The notes under the pieces are model-generated. The model did no database searches. It saw only the letters and a list, made by a program, of their open reading frames with translations, and was not told the origin of the DNA. Source: Zoroaster sp. YZ-2022 (lineage: Eukaryota > Echinodermata > Asteroidea > Forcipulatida > Zoroasteridae). From it: a DNA stretch of 64,000 nucleotides. Made by a program: the position numbers and the translations under genes. Positions 11,189 to 21,430 of the stretch are shown here, one piece after another. The stretch covers positions 9,251,926-9,315,925 of the forward strand of contig CM055837.1 in NCBI GenBank assembly GCA_029582265.1. The letters run 5' to 3'. Positions within the stretch are counted from its first letter, which is position 1; each line of letters starts with the position of its first letter.

Positions 11189-11287
11189 AAATGTACACTG
11201 GTCTATGACAAGAAACCATCAAATGTACACTGGTCTATGACAAGAAACCATCAAATGTACACTGGTCTATGACAAGAAACCATCAAA
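11189..11287 (+). repeat. 32-bp tandem repeat, three copies
   Basis: The unit begins AAATGTACACTGGTCTATGA and continues CAAGAAACCATC. The copies are identical, which points to recent expansion. Confidence 0.9.
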
Positions 11288-12756
11288 TCTGATGTTTTGA
11301 AGTGTCAGCAGAAAATAGCAACCCGTCTTCTGTGCCTTTACACAAGGGAGGTTGTCTGTCATTGTAATCCTAGTGAAATTGAATCTTATTCTGGAAAAAA
11401 AAACAAGGGTTCATGAAATCAGATGACAGTGTCAGCAGAAAAAATTCTTAATTTGATTTATTTTTTAATAAGGCCATAACATTACATCTCAAATCTTCAT
11501 CTGAACATAAAACAAAATGTGCAAACTCTGCATGCAAATACACACACTTTGCCCGGTGGGAAATCTCTCTGGTACTCGAAACATCTTGCAAAGTGGAAAC
11601 AAATCGCATGGTCAATAGGGAAGTTCAACTGAGAATTATGGTTAACTATATAGTTGGACTATTTTGAACTGAACCCTGTCTGGTTCAAGTCGACTATTTG
11701 GAACCAGCCTACTGCTCTCAGGTTTTGTCCTAAACTAAATGTTGGTTTATCGACCACGGTGGTTGTCCATTTGTCAAACACTAGTTTGGCAGTTGAACTT
11801 CCCCTGTGTCCTAACTTGCCCGAAATCTAATGCCAATTTTTAAATTCTAACTATAGATTGACCTCCAGTTGTGAAAGAAATGATGGCACAAGCAGAAATT
11901 TGAGTGCAATTTCAAATGCTAGAGGGTTTGAATGTAAATTAAGCATATGACGTGGTGGCTCTTAATTTACCTCAGCACGTTTGTGTTATTAATCTTAGTG
12001 CCCAATCAAGGAGCAGGCTGACACTTTTTAAATCATCACGGCTTACTCCGTTGTTAAAATACTCATTAGTTCTTAACACTCCCCAACACTACGTAATCCC
12101 CAAACGGATTTTCTGTTAATGACAGTTAGCGATAGGCTCGGTAACACTTCCGTCTTAAACTGAGGGGTTTTAGCAGGTGGACACCTAACGGGGATCCCCG
12201 GGGGAGATTCTAGTGAGGAAGGTTCTAATTAGTGGTCAGTTCCCTCCCAGAGGAAACCTTCCCTCAAATGGATTATCAGCTGGTTCTGTGAGTTGAATTT
12301 GGTTAGGAGTGGAGGGAGGGAGGGAAAAGTGCATCGGGAGGAAGCACGCATCAAAACGTGAGTGGTGTCTCATCTGTAGATGCATCGTTGACACACCCTG
12401 GCTTTAATCCCACTGCTTGCTTATGCTAAGCCAATGTTATGTAACTGGGTGATGAGCATGATGATATTTTAACACCGATAAGAAGGTTGTGAGTGAGAGG
12501 GATTTAGTTGCCGACTGAGAGGCGCTCGAAGCCCTTTTTTTTTCTGATTGGGGTTTTGATGAAGCAGCAGTACTGTCTGCAAATGGAATTAATCATTGCT
12601 GGAAAGAAGTTATCAAACAGATACTAATAACCATTTCCCGAACAACTTATGAATTTAAAACAGACTGATGCTAGACATGGCTCACCCTAATATGTATTGA
12701 CCTATCATGCATTTATCAAAGATTACAGTGCATAGTACACGTCACATGACTATCCC

Positions 12757-12946
12757 AGAGCTGCCAACTCTTCCGGATTCTGCGGAAGACTTCGCGTATT
12801 TGACGGTAATTTACTTACTTAAAATATATGCAAGGAGGCCTCTCCTTTTGGTGCCAAAAGGAGAGGCCTCCTTGCATATATTTTAAGTAAGTAAATTACT
12901 GTCAAATACGCAAAGTCTTCCGCAGAATCCGGAAGAGTTGGGAGCT
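12757..12946. mobile_element. Fold-back palindrome with target duplication
   Basis: Two arms of about 93 bp meet almost directly at the centre (CCTTTTGG and CCAAAAGG, near 12851). Only about three mismatches separate them. The outer tips are AGAGCT and AGCTCT. The flanks CTATCCC on the left and CTATCCC on the right look like a 7-bp target duplication. The structure could extrude as a cruciform. The superfamily is unknown. Confidence 0.8.
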
Positions 12947-12984
12947 CTGCTATCCCAATCTCAAAGAAAAATGCAAATTAACAT

Positions 12985-13290
12985 GTCAGGCCTGTGATTT
13001 CTCAGGATTCTTCCTGATTTCAGGATTTTTTTTTTTTGATTTTTTTACAAATCTGCCTTTGCCTCAAACTATTTTTGAAAGAAGAGAGGTAGCCACAAAG
13101 GAATGAAAGAAGTAGCCTGTATTTTGTCCAAAGCTCTATTTTCTTGTTTGTGGGGATGTGGAGAGTCTGTAAATCCTCCAATATTAAAACATCCAGGAGG
13201 TTCAGGGGGCTTTGTGCTCTAGACCAAAGGGAAACCCAGGCCTGCTACCCATTTTTCAGGGTTTTTATTAATTGCGTTTGCATACGTGTC
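12985..13290 (+). repeat. Dispersed repeat, family H, second copy
   Basis: It contains CTGTGATTTCTCAGGATTC, GGGGATGTGGAGAGTCTGTA and CTCTAGACCAAAGGGA in the same order as 23140-23395, and in inverse order to 7241-7520. Confidence 0.75.
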
Positions 13291-13412
13291 AAGTAATTAA
13301 ATTTTCAGTTTAATGGGAGACATTTGAGATTCTAGGTGGTAGGAGCCTTGATTATAATTCTAGGTATTTATGACAAAAATGTTTGTATTTTTTATTTCAA
13401 CCATTTTCTTAG

Positions 13413-13550
13413 ATGGTGTAAACGCCAAGATTAGCAGCAAAGATTTCCCAGACATCAACGTCATCTCGGGAGCGTTGAAGATGTACCTCAGGCAACTACC
13501 GATTCCACTGGTTCCATTTGAGATGTACGATCGCTTCATGAATGCAGCAA
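13413..13550 (+). CDS. Chimaerin exon, central RhoGAP domain
   Basis: The exon encodes DGVNAKISSKDFPDINVISG, then ALKMYLRQLPIPLVPFEMYD and RFMNAA. The block ALKxYxRxLPIP is the second conserved RhoGAP box; its Lys and Arg help hold the GTPase. The acceptor is TTCTTAG and the donor AGTGAGT. The exon enters and leaves in phase 1. FPDIN and GALK match vertebrate chimaerin (YPDIN, GALK) closely, which separates it from other RhoGAPs. Upstream in-frame sequence is intronic. Confidence 0.93.
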
Positions 13551-13638
13551 GTGAGTAACGCTATGCAGGGATTGTTTTAATTTGTTAGGTCACCAATATC
13601 TTGGGGACCCGTCTAGGATATAGAGTAGTGCTCCTTCA

Positions 13639-14247
13639 AGGGACAGTATCATCACAATCAACAGGGCATGGAATCAGAGTGCTAGTTTTAGATTAACCCT
13701 AATCTTCCCAAATCCTCTTTGCCAAAGTGAAGGATTTTGGTTACATGCTACATGCTCTTTGCTAAAGTGAAGGATTTTGGAGGATTGAGGTTATTAGGCA
13801 TACTTGCCTTTCCATGGTACATGTACATCCATGTTTGTTGTAGTGATTGCAAGATCAGTGCTTGGGTCAGTGGACACTGTTTATTGCTCCATGCATGCAT
13901 GCAGGCAGGGTCCCTGGCCATGTACATGTATCACAGATTAGAAACACATGTGCGCATACATGTCATGTGCTTGCTTTACTACTGAAGGATTTTGGACTGG
14001 ATTCAGGTTATGTGTAAGCAAATGGGCCTAGGGAGTTAGGAAGGATTCAGGTTATGTGTAAGCAAATGGGCCTAGGGAGTTAGGGTTAACTGAATGGCTA
14101 AAAATAATACCCCACATGATAAGGTCATATTACCGTTGCTGCTGCATAAATGAGCCAGTAATTTTCAGTCACTGTGTTCATCTTAAACTAGGACACCGAT
14201 TCAATTTTCTGTTGAAAGTCGGCTCTGATCATGACGATACTGGCCCT
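13639..14247. mobile_element. TTAA MITE, family A, copy 3, split by insertion
   Basis: The left part (13639-13692) has AGGGACAGTATC and AACAGGGCATGGAATC; the right part (14090-14247) has CATAAATGAGCCAGTAATTT and ends at TTAA (14248-14251). The two parts join in the family order once the 389-bp insert is left out. The left flank is TTCA instead of TTAA, a point change. Confidence 0.8.
13697..14085 (+). mobile_element. TTAA element, family B, complete, nested in family A
   Basis: The ends are CCCTAA and TTAGGG, with TTAA on both sides (13693-13696 and 14086-14089). TTAA-CCC ends are typical of piggyBac-type elements. Near the right end a piece of about 40 bp (GATTCAGGTTATGTGTAAGC) is duplicated. 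A second copy, inverted, lies at 1283-1637; a short relative lies at 39043-39238. Confidence 0.85.
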
Positions 14248-14329
14248 TTAAATTATTATTAAGATTTTGATTTCTGCAGATACATTTATTATGTAATGCA
14301 TATTACTAGAGGCTTATTTCATTGTATCA

Positions 14330-14520
14330 TTAACGAGAGAAAATAATGAAAATGCATTCAGATCTGTCTTTATTCCAAAGTGAAATTTAAGTCTCCAGAG
14401 GACAAAAAGTCATTTGCAAAATAATTTGTTGATTGTACTAAAATGATAGCACCTCAGACAAAAATATTTCAGGGGATGTTTGATATCACTCTCAACTTTA
14501 CACCAAGTTAGATTCATGTA
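14330..14520 (+). repeat. Dispersed repeat, family C fragment
   Basis: It shares AAATGCATTCAGAT and GCACCTCAGACA with 15690-15835, followed by a GATATCACTCTCAACTTTAC variant. Similar segments appear near 23445, 30755, 34840, 61590 and 63640. Confidence 0.65.
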
Positions 14521-14929
14521 AGTTTATGATTTTTGGGGTGTTTTAAAAAAAAAAAAATTATAATACCAAAAGGGCTTTAAATTAGTCTGAAGGCTCTGAT
14601 TTTCCTATTTATACAGAATTATATCTGTTCTGTCACCAGTAATTTGTTTTTCACCCCCACCCTGGCTTCATTTAAATCAATTCTGTGCACATTTGTTCTT
14701 GTTCTTCTCCGGATATGCAAAAGATCTGTATCTATCAACCCAGGCTGAAACCAAGCACAAATCCAGGGTCAATACACTTTGCTGGCAGACAGCCATTTTC
14801 TGACATGGACATTAGTCTGCAGGGATATCTGGTCTATTTCTGAGCTAGATTTGTTCGGGTGCTTGTTGTCATATATTTGTTCCACAAACCAGAAATTGTT
14901 AATTATTGTTAATGAAGACATTATACACT

Positions 14930-15204
14930 TTGCATGGTGAAGAGGATAAGTAAGACAAATTGCGGTGACACCATGTGAAATTCTCAATTGAGTAGTAATT
15001 AGTTCTGAAAAGAACTGGAGGTTACAACTTGATGTTTCGATCGGTATGCTCTGATCAATATGCTCTGATCAATATACTGTGATCGTCCTGAGGACGATCA
15101 GAGCATACTGATCGAAATGTCGCGTTGTAACCTCCAGTTCTTTTCAGTACTAATTACTACTCAAGAGAGAATTTCACATGGTTTCACCGCAATTAGTCTT
15201 ACTT
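14930..15204. mobile_element. Head-to-head Penelope termini with 12-bp target duplication
   Basis: Two pLTR ends face each other, from TGCATGGTGAAGAGGATAAG on the left to the matching reverse complement on the right. The flanks ACATTATACACT (14918-14929) and ACATTATACACT (15205-15216) are identical, showing that the inverted pair inserted as one unit. The centre has a duplicated TATGCTCTGATCAATA stretch. Confidence 0.8.
15088..15121 (+). ncRNA. Hammerhead-like core, degenerate copy
   Basis: CTGAGGA, C, GATCAG, AGCATA, CTGATC, GAAA, then TGTC. The C after GAAA is T, which breaks the ACGT palindrome seen in the copies at 2061 and 55146. The stem and loop are intact. Confidence 0.4.
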
Positions 15205-15237
15205 ACATTATACACTATTGGTTATAATAAGGCCAAT

Positions 15238-15592
15238 AAAAAAGTCTCCCGGTTCTGGTCTCCGCGCGCGTTGGCATTTTTAGTTTTCTTTTTTTTTTGT
15301 GCTCTGAAACGATGTCCACTTGCGGCCAAAATTGCTAGATTGATTGGAATTCTGCCATGCTGTGTTTTAAACGACTTTTCCACATAGGGGTTTGAACGTT
15401 TGCCCGATTTGTGCGGCCTCTCTTAGCCACCATACTTTGTGAATGGGAAATTTGGTCTGGTTCTAATAACCATACATATGTATCCCGTATTTCACTGGTT
15501 GGTAAAAAAAAAATGTATAAAAAAAAGTGTGTCACTGCACCGATTTTGAAGCCAACCCATGACCAGAAACTGGACTTTTTTTTTTGGCCTAA
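15238..15592. mobile_element. MITE, family D, copy 2
   Basis: Ends TAAGGCC and GGCCTAA. Internal blocks CGATGTCCACTTGCGGCC and GATTTTGAAGCCAACCCATG match the copies at 8417 and 42366. Confidence 0.75.
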
Positions 15593-15689
15593 TGGCAAAA
15601 ACTGCTTCTATAGCTAACTTTACTTTCTTTGAATCACGATATACATTAAGCAAGCTGTGAACGATTCAGCTTATTACATTATGTCATTA

Positions 15690-15835
15690 TCAAGAAATTT
15701 ATGAAAATGCATTCAGATTATTTGTAATTTTTGTCTCCTAAAGACAAAAAAAAAGTTTGGAAATTGCTTTACTAATTTGACTAAATTGGTGGCACCTCAG
15801 ACAGAAGTTTTTGATACCATCATTAACTTTATTGC
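15690..15835 (+). repeat. Dispersed repeat, family C fragment
   Basis: It reads AAATGCATTCAGAT, GGCACCTCAGACAGAAG and TGATACCATCATTAAC, then runs straight into the 81-bp array. The array unit therefore looks like the next part of the same element. Confidence 0.65.
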
Positions 15836-16314
15836 ATATCTTGATTCAAAGAGAGTAAGCATACTCATAGAAGCAGTTTTGCCAACATTACCAATGTTGT
15901 ACCATCCCTTCAATGTATATCTTGATTCAAAGAGAGTAAGCATACTCATAGAAGCAGTTTTGCCAACATTACCAATGTTGTACCTTCCCTTCAATGTATA
16001 TCTTGATTCAAAGAGAGTAAGCATACTCATAGAAGCAGTTTTGCCAACATTACCAATGTTGTACCTTCCCTTCAATGTATATCTTGATTCAAAGAGAGTA
16101 AGCATACTCATAGAAGCAGCTTTTCCAATGTTACCAATGTTGTACCTTCCCTTTAATGTATGTCTTGATTCAAAGAGAGTAAGCATACTCATAGAAGCAG
16201 TTTTGCCAACATTACCAATGTTGTACCTTTCCTGTAATGTATATCTTGATTCAAAGAGAGTAAGCATACTCATAGAAGCAGCTTTGACAACATTACCAAT
16301 GTTGTACCTTCCAT
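15836..16314 (+). repeat. 81-bp minisatellite, six copies
   Basis: Each unit contains TTGATTCAAAGAGAGTAAGC and ACATTACCAATGTTGTACC. The period of 81 is a multiple of three, so a 195-codon frame stays open on both strands across the array. This is a by-product of the repeat, not evidence of coding. The same unit occurs singly elsewhere (7096, 23645, 30890, and inverted at 26583 and 61393). Confidence 0.92.
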
Positions 16315-16410
16315 CAAAAGTTGTGAATTCCATACCAAAATCATCGTTGGGCTCTAGTTCATAATGTTTTGCTGACCAAACCAAACTCTGTTTTGTTATT
16401 TCATGAACAG

Positions 16411-16525
16411 AGGTGTCTGATCCAATGGAGAGACTTGAGGCGACCCATGAGGCGATGAATGAGTTGTGTACTTCCAGGCCTGCCCATTACCATACTCTTA
16501 AGCATCTTATCAACCATCTCAACAG
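16411..16525 (+). CDS. Chimaerin exon, RhoGAP helix bundle
   Basis: The exon encodes KVSDPMERLEATHEAMNELC and TSRPAHYHTLKHLINHLNR. It matches the vertebrate chimaerin stretch that ends PPAHYETLRYLMIHLKK. It enters in phase 1 (completing a Lys codon) after the weak acceptor ATGAACAG and leaves in phase 2 through AACAGGTAATA. It has two more residues before the PAHY box than the vertebrate proteins, a small insertion in a loop. It is too short to stand out as an open frame by itself. Both junctions keep frame with the neighbouring exons, which makes the call secure. Confidence 0.9.
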
Positions 16526-17619
16526 GTAATATGAGAGCAGATGTTATCTCCTTTATCTGTACCCGCTTTTTTTCACGTGGGGTAGAAAGCCTTGTGGCAA
16601 TTTGTTTCAGTACGTTTTTCAAATTTCACCTTCAGATGATTTTTTTAAAGTCTGGTTCACTGTACCAAACTTCTAGTTTCTTGTTTGTGGGGATGGGGAG
16701 ACTGGAGAGTCAGTAAATCCTCCAAAATTAAACATCCAGGCGGTTCAGGGGGCTCTGTCCTCTAGACCAAAGGGAGACCCAGGCCTGCTACCCACAGGAA
16801 GTTCAGGGGGCTTTGTCCTCTAGACCAAAGGGAGACCCAGGCCAGCTACCCACAGGAGGTTCAGGGGGCTTTGTCCTCTAGACCAAAGGGAGACCCAGGC
16901 CTGCTACCCACAGGAGGTTCAGAGGGTTTTGTCCTCTAGACCAAAGGGAGACCCAGGCCTGCTACCCACAGGAGATTCAGGGGGTTTTGTCCTCTAGACC
17001 AAAGGGAGACCCAGGCCTGCTACCCACAGGAGATTCAGGGGGTTTTGTCCTCTAGACCAAAGGGAGACCCAGGCCTGCTACCCACAGGAGGTTCAGAGGG
17101 CTTTGTCCTCTAGACCAAAGGGAGACCCAGGCCTGCTACCCACAGGAGATTCAGGGGGTTTTGTCCTCTAGACCAAAGGGAGACCCAGGCCTGCTACCCA
17201 CAGGAGGTTCAGGGGGTTTTGTCCTCTAGACCAAAGGGAGACCCAGGCCTGCTACCCACAGGAGATTCAGGGGGTTTTGTCCTCTAGACCAAAGGGAGAC
17301 CCAGGCCTGCTACCCATTTTCAGGATTTTTTTACTTTTGTCAAATCACACCCCAGCTTTATACTTGAATGGAGCAGTAGTGCATGCTAGTGCCAATTCCC
17401 TGATGAGGGCAATCGTGCTTGGGTAGATAGCGCCCTCTTTAGGCCATGACCAGAGCCAATAGATGAGATGTAGCTGACTTAAAGCAGCGATTCAGATTTG
17501 ACAGCTGTTGATCTATTGGTCAGTTGTATAAAAACCTCTACACTACATTGTTAGACATGGCTTTTCTCAGCCCTCCCACCCTCATGTCTTTTTTTTTTTT
17601 TTTTTGTCTCCGCCCACAG
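16526..17619 (+). other. Chimaerin last intron
   Basis: Phase 2 intron with GTAATA donor and CCCACAG acceptor preceded by a T run of 20 or so. About half of it is the 59-bp minisatellite. Confidence 0.85.
16742..17316 (+). repeat. 59-bp minisatellite, about ten copies
   Basis: The unit includes GGTTCAGGGGGCTTTGTCCT, CTAGACCAAAGGGAGACC and CAGGCCTGCTACCCACAG. Copies differ by a few bases (GAGGTT or GAGATT; GGCTTT or GGTTTT). The unit is one piece of dispersed family H, whose other parts flank the array on both sides. Confidence 0.92.
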
Positions 17620-17800
17620 AGTGGTGCAACAAAAGGAGAAGAACAAGATGAGTGCGGAGAACGTCGGCATTGTCTTCGGACCGACACTCCTGCGAGAGGC
17701 CAATGACCAGACGATCATGGACAACCTGTACTTATTGCAATACCAGAAGAAAGTTGTGGAGATTATGGTGGAGAATCCGGACATCATTTTCGATAAGTGA
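17620..17800 (+). CDS. Chimaerin terminal exon
   Basis: The exon encodes VVQQKEKNKMSAENVGIVFG, PTLLREANDQTIMDNLYLL and QYQKKVVEIMVENPDIIFDK, then TGA. NVGIVFGPTL is the third RhoGAP box, and its Asn contacts the GTPase. The ending YQKKVVEIMVENPDIIF is the chimaerin C-terminus (human YQKLIVQILIENEDVLF). The junction completes AGA (Arg) from AG and A. Nothing follows the GAP domain, as in chimaerins. A G run and then AT-rich 3' UTR follow; AATAAA at 18553-18558 is a possible but unproven poly(A) signal, inside a TTAA element. Confidence 0.93.
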
Positions 17801-18350
17801 TCAGAACAGTGCGGGGGGGTGGGGGGGGGGGCAGTTTCATAGAGCTGCTAAGCAGAAACAAAGTTGCTTAGCAAAACAAAAAAAAGAACCGTCACAAATG
17901 CTCACATAATTTAACAAGTTTGGATGGTTGCCAGCCAATATTGAATACAAAATGTGTATAGTTTGACTGGTTTCCTGTTGTATAACAAAACTATTTGCTG
18001 AGCAAGATTCTATGTTTTCAGAGTTCTATGAAATTGGGTTGGAGGAGTCGATAAAACATCCTGTACATAATAATTATTTACAAAATCTCATGTGTCAGTA
18101 GAAGTAAATGCCTTTTTGAATCAGTAAAGAGTTCGGATTCTACTCTAACTTCACCCCAAATTGTCTTATACCTCCAAGTAAAAAACAACTCACATTGTGC
18201 TATGTTGAACGTTTTTTTAAATCAATCTTTATATTTTTTGGCTATTTATATGAAGTAATTCAATTAGTTATTTTACTGGTTTGTGGATTTTTTGCAGTAT
18301 TAATATAAATTTTTTCACATGGTAAGAAAGCCTTGTGATACTTTGTTTAA
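17801..18350 (+). other. Probable chimaerin 3' UTR
   Basis: No exon is seen. It starts with a G run near 17813-17830. The true transcript end cannot be set by eye. Confidence 0.4.
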
Positions 18351-18605
18351 CCAATTCGCGTCGGAGGCCGTGTATACATGCAAATTTTTTTTGGACAGCG
18401 GATCGGAGAGCGTCTAAACACGCCACAGGATTCTCGGGAATATTTGTATAGATTCCCGGTCGACGTGGCAACGAGCCATAAGCATACGGTGGAAGACGCG
18501 GTCTCCCCGGTCACGCTCTGGTGAGCACCATTGGTCGTGTTTGTGCGGTAAAAATAAACCCGCCACGGGGTTCGGAAAAACTTTTTTATTCCCGGTGCGA
18601 ACTGG
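18351..18605. mobile_element. TTAA MITE, family F
   Basis: The ends are CCAATTCGCGTC and GCGAACTGG, bounded by TTAA (18347-18350 and 18606-18609). It is 255 bp, GC- and CpG-richer than its surroundings, with internal GATTCTCGGGAA and TAGATTCCCGG inverted blocks. It has no coding capacity. Confidence 0.75.
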
Positions 18606-19048
18606 TTAAATACATTTTGGAAATTAATCTTCGGAGGATTTTCTTTTCTTTTCTTTTTTGCTCTGGTTCACAGTACCAAACTTCAGGCTGCGGACTCTGA
18701 AATTATGAAATGTTTTTGTGGTGCACTATGAGATAGACTGTATTCTTTGGAATCTTTCCCAGCACTGGTATTTAAGGGGAAGGTACAACAATGGTAATTA
18801 ATGACCAGATAACCAAAATTATTCTCTGAAAGATTATTTGGTTTAAAGTATCAATTATCAATCAATCAAAGGATCAGTCATCATGAGAAATTATCAAATG
18901 CGTTTCTTTGTGTTTCTTTTAATATATCACATTTACATGTATGCCAGTTTTCCGGCTATTGCTGGAATTCCGGCTTTTTCATATTTTTCCCAAAGAAGTC
19001 CGGCGTTCCGTGGGGAAAAAAATCACCTTTACAGCAGAGCGCGCTCAG

Positions 19049-19180
19049 TTAGTCTTGGTTATCAAGACATTCTTACCTTTTCTTTTTTTATGCCATTGCG
19101 TGATACACTCGGGCATTTCACCGACAGAGGGCGTTCAATAGTAGCGAGATAACGAGCAACGTCTTGAACTAAGACTAGCC
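19049..19180. mobile_element. Short inverted-end element related to 26154-26354
   Basis: TTAGTCTTGGTTATCAAGAC on the left and CGTCTTGAACTAAGACTA on the right are inverted copies. The same end sequence bounds the 201-bp element at 26154. No clear target duplication. Confidence 0.55.
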
Positions 19181-19347
19181 CATTGCTCCACCATATTGGA
19201 AACGGTGCGTGTGGGTCCGTGTAGCGTGTGTGTGTTGTTATACGGTGCGTTGTATATACATGGTGATCGCAACGTGATCATAAAGATTGCGTTTCTTAGC
19301 ACTCATTTTATGAAATTTTTGACCGATTGTACTCAACTTGGCTACCA

Positions 19348-20109
19348 TAAGGCAAAAAAAAAAAATATGTTGAGTTGCTCTCCACCGACCGACCCAAAAG
19401 TGCTGAAATCTCGGGTCGGTTTTTTTTTTTTTTTTTTTTTTTTTTTCCCCGTCATTCATAGGCCTATTTATTAATGAAACTTACCAATTTTCTGTGTATA
19501 AAACATAATACGTTTGATTTGTGAAATTTTCCACTTCAAATTTACCGGTACCCAAGACTCAATCTACAATCGAATGGCCCCGGCCCTCACATGGGGCTTC
19601 GCGCACTGTTTTGTATGTCAATGATTGCGACTAAAATCTACACGTTTTCAAATCAAATGGCCCTCACACGTTGTGCACTGGCTCCCCGCACTGTACGTGT
19701 GTCAACGATTGCGACTCAATCTACACGTTTTCAAATCGAATGGCCACTCACATGTTGCATGTTGAGCATTGCACGCAATATGGATGAATTTGCTGTGTCA
19801 ATCACAGCGAAAAGTAGATCTATCACACTATTCAGCAAAATATCAAGAATAAGTCTAAATGGATCTTTCCAATGTTTGTTTGAACAACATTTACCAGACC
19901 AGTACCAGGGTTTTATTCTTTAGGTACTTGTGCATACTGCTAGATCATTGTCTTTGAAAAACATGGTATGTGGTTTCAGTTCCAATGCATTTCAATCTTA
20001 AAATGACAGTCAAGGAGGAAAAAAAAAAAATTAAAAAAAATCCCGACCGACCGACCCCTTCAAATATTTTCACTGGAGGGCAACTCAACATATTTTTTTT
20101 TTGGCCTAA
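19348..20109. mobile_element. DNA element, family E, about 760 bp
   Basis: Inverted ends: TAAGGC, an A run, TATGTTGAGTTG and CCACCGACCGACCC on the left; ACCGACCGACCCC, GGGCAACTCAACATAT, a T run and GGCCTAA on the right. The outermost bases resemble family D. The inside has three imperfect copies of a block reading ACTCAATCTACA...ATCGAATGGCC (19558-19750). No transposase is recognised. Confidence 0.7.
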
Positions 20110-20472
20110 TGGAGGTCGGAAGAGGTGTGGATCTGAAAAATCGATGCTAGTGTAAAGAACAGGTTCAATTGGCATTGGCTTGAATAAAAAGACAACGACA
20201 ATGAGGGACATTTTCTTTCCGTGTGCAAGTATGAACGTTCGCTCTTCCTTTACGGGATTTTTTTTTCGGCTCTGGAGCAAAGAGCTACTGGCATCCCTGA
20301 AATTTACACAAAGTTACTGCCCAGGAACATTTTAAAAACATTTAAACAGTTTTTCGGTGTTTTCTCAAAAAACACCTTTCACTGGTCAGTTTTATGATGT
20401 TCTTGAAAACTACTGGGTTGAAATGAACGTACATTTATAATTTAAAAAAACAATGTTGCACCTACCCTTTAA

Positions 20473-20669
20473 AGAGACAGACTTTCAACAGGGCATGGAA
20501 TCGGTGTCCTAGTTTAAGATGAACACAGTGACTGGAAATTACTGGGTCATTTATGCAGCAGCAACGGTAATATGACCTTATCATGTGTGGGTATTATTTT
20601 CAGTCACTGAGTTAATCTAAAACTAGCACTCAGATTCCATGCCCTGTTGATCGTGATGATATTGCCCCT
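20473..20669. mobile_element. TTAA MITE, family A, copy 4
   Basis: Bounded by TTAA (20469-20472 and 20670-20673). It carries CAACAGGGCATGGAATCGGT and CAGATTCCATGCCCTGTTGA as inverted arms. Confidence 0.8.
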
Positions 20670-20897
20670 TTAAGTTTGGATTTTGTGTATACAATATGAC
20701 ATCCATGTGTGCAGGTCATTTAAATTTATTTCACGGTTTATTTATTTATTTTTACAAAGAATTATATAAATTAACTATTTTTCCGTGCAGTTTTCTGATT
20801 GACTAGACATATCAGAAAGAAAATCTACTTCAGATTTAATCAATAAGCATACTCAGGTTTTGTTAATCATTGATATTTCAAATCTTTGTGATTTTAA

Positions 20898-21430
20898 AAC
20901 CCTAACCTCAACATCCCAAATCCTCCAAAATCCATCAACAGTATAAAGTTACCCCCAATCGTTGGACTTTGATGGAATTGGTACAGTATCAAATGCAAAG
21001 CATCCATGGCTTGGCTATACACAGTCCTGAATCCAACAAAAGCAGCCGGTGGAGTTTGATGGATTTGGTACACATTGGTACAGTAGCAAATGCAAAGCAT
21101 CCATGGCTTGACTATACACAGTCCTGAATCCAACAAAAGCAGCCGGTGGAGTTTGATGGATTTGGTACACATTGGTACAGTAGCAAATGCAAAGTATCCA
21201 TGGCTTGACTATACACAGTCCTGAATCCAACAAAAAGCAGCCGGTGGAGTCCATGGTTTGGCATCCATGGCTTGGCTATACACAGTCCTGAATCCAACAA
21301 AAAGCAGCCGGTGGAGTTTGATGGATTTGGTACACATGGCTACATGCTCTACATGTATTCGCTGGGCTATACTGTTGAGTACTGAATCCATCAAAATCAG
21401 GCAAAACCAAGAGAAGGATTTTGGAGTAGT
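20898..21430 (+). mobile_element. Family B-like repeat holding a 97-bp tandem array
   Basis: It opens AACCCTAACCTC with CAAATCCTCCAAAATCC, as in family B, and closes with AAGGATTTTGGAGTAGTTGG. The centre (about 20970-21330) is a 97-bp repeat with core CATCCATGGCTTG, ACACAGTCCTGAATCCAAC and CAGCCGGTGGAGTTTGATGG, in about four copies, one shortened to 67 bp. Confidence 0.65.

Larger units (their letters stand above)
8965..13412 (+). other. Chimaerin intron, repeat-rich
   Basis: Phase 1 intron of about 4.4 kb. It holds a locally amplified repeat (9310-11440, five copies), a family A MITE (10033-10252), a 32-bp tandem repeat (11189-11287), a 190-bp palindrome (12757-12946) and a family H copy (12985-13290). 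11440-12750 shows nothing recognisable. Confidence 0.85.
13551..16410 (+). other. Chimaerin intron, repeat-rich
   Basis: Phase 1 intron. It contains a family A MITE split by a family B element, two family C fragments, the head-to-head Penelope termini, a family D MITE and the 81-bp minisatellite that ends about 95 bp before the next exon. Confidence 0.85.

Noticed and set aside
15777..16384. 195-codon open frames on both strands
   Set aside because: They follow the 81-bp tandem repeat, whose period is a multiple of three; no splice or start context and no domain.
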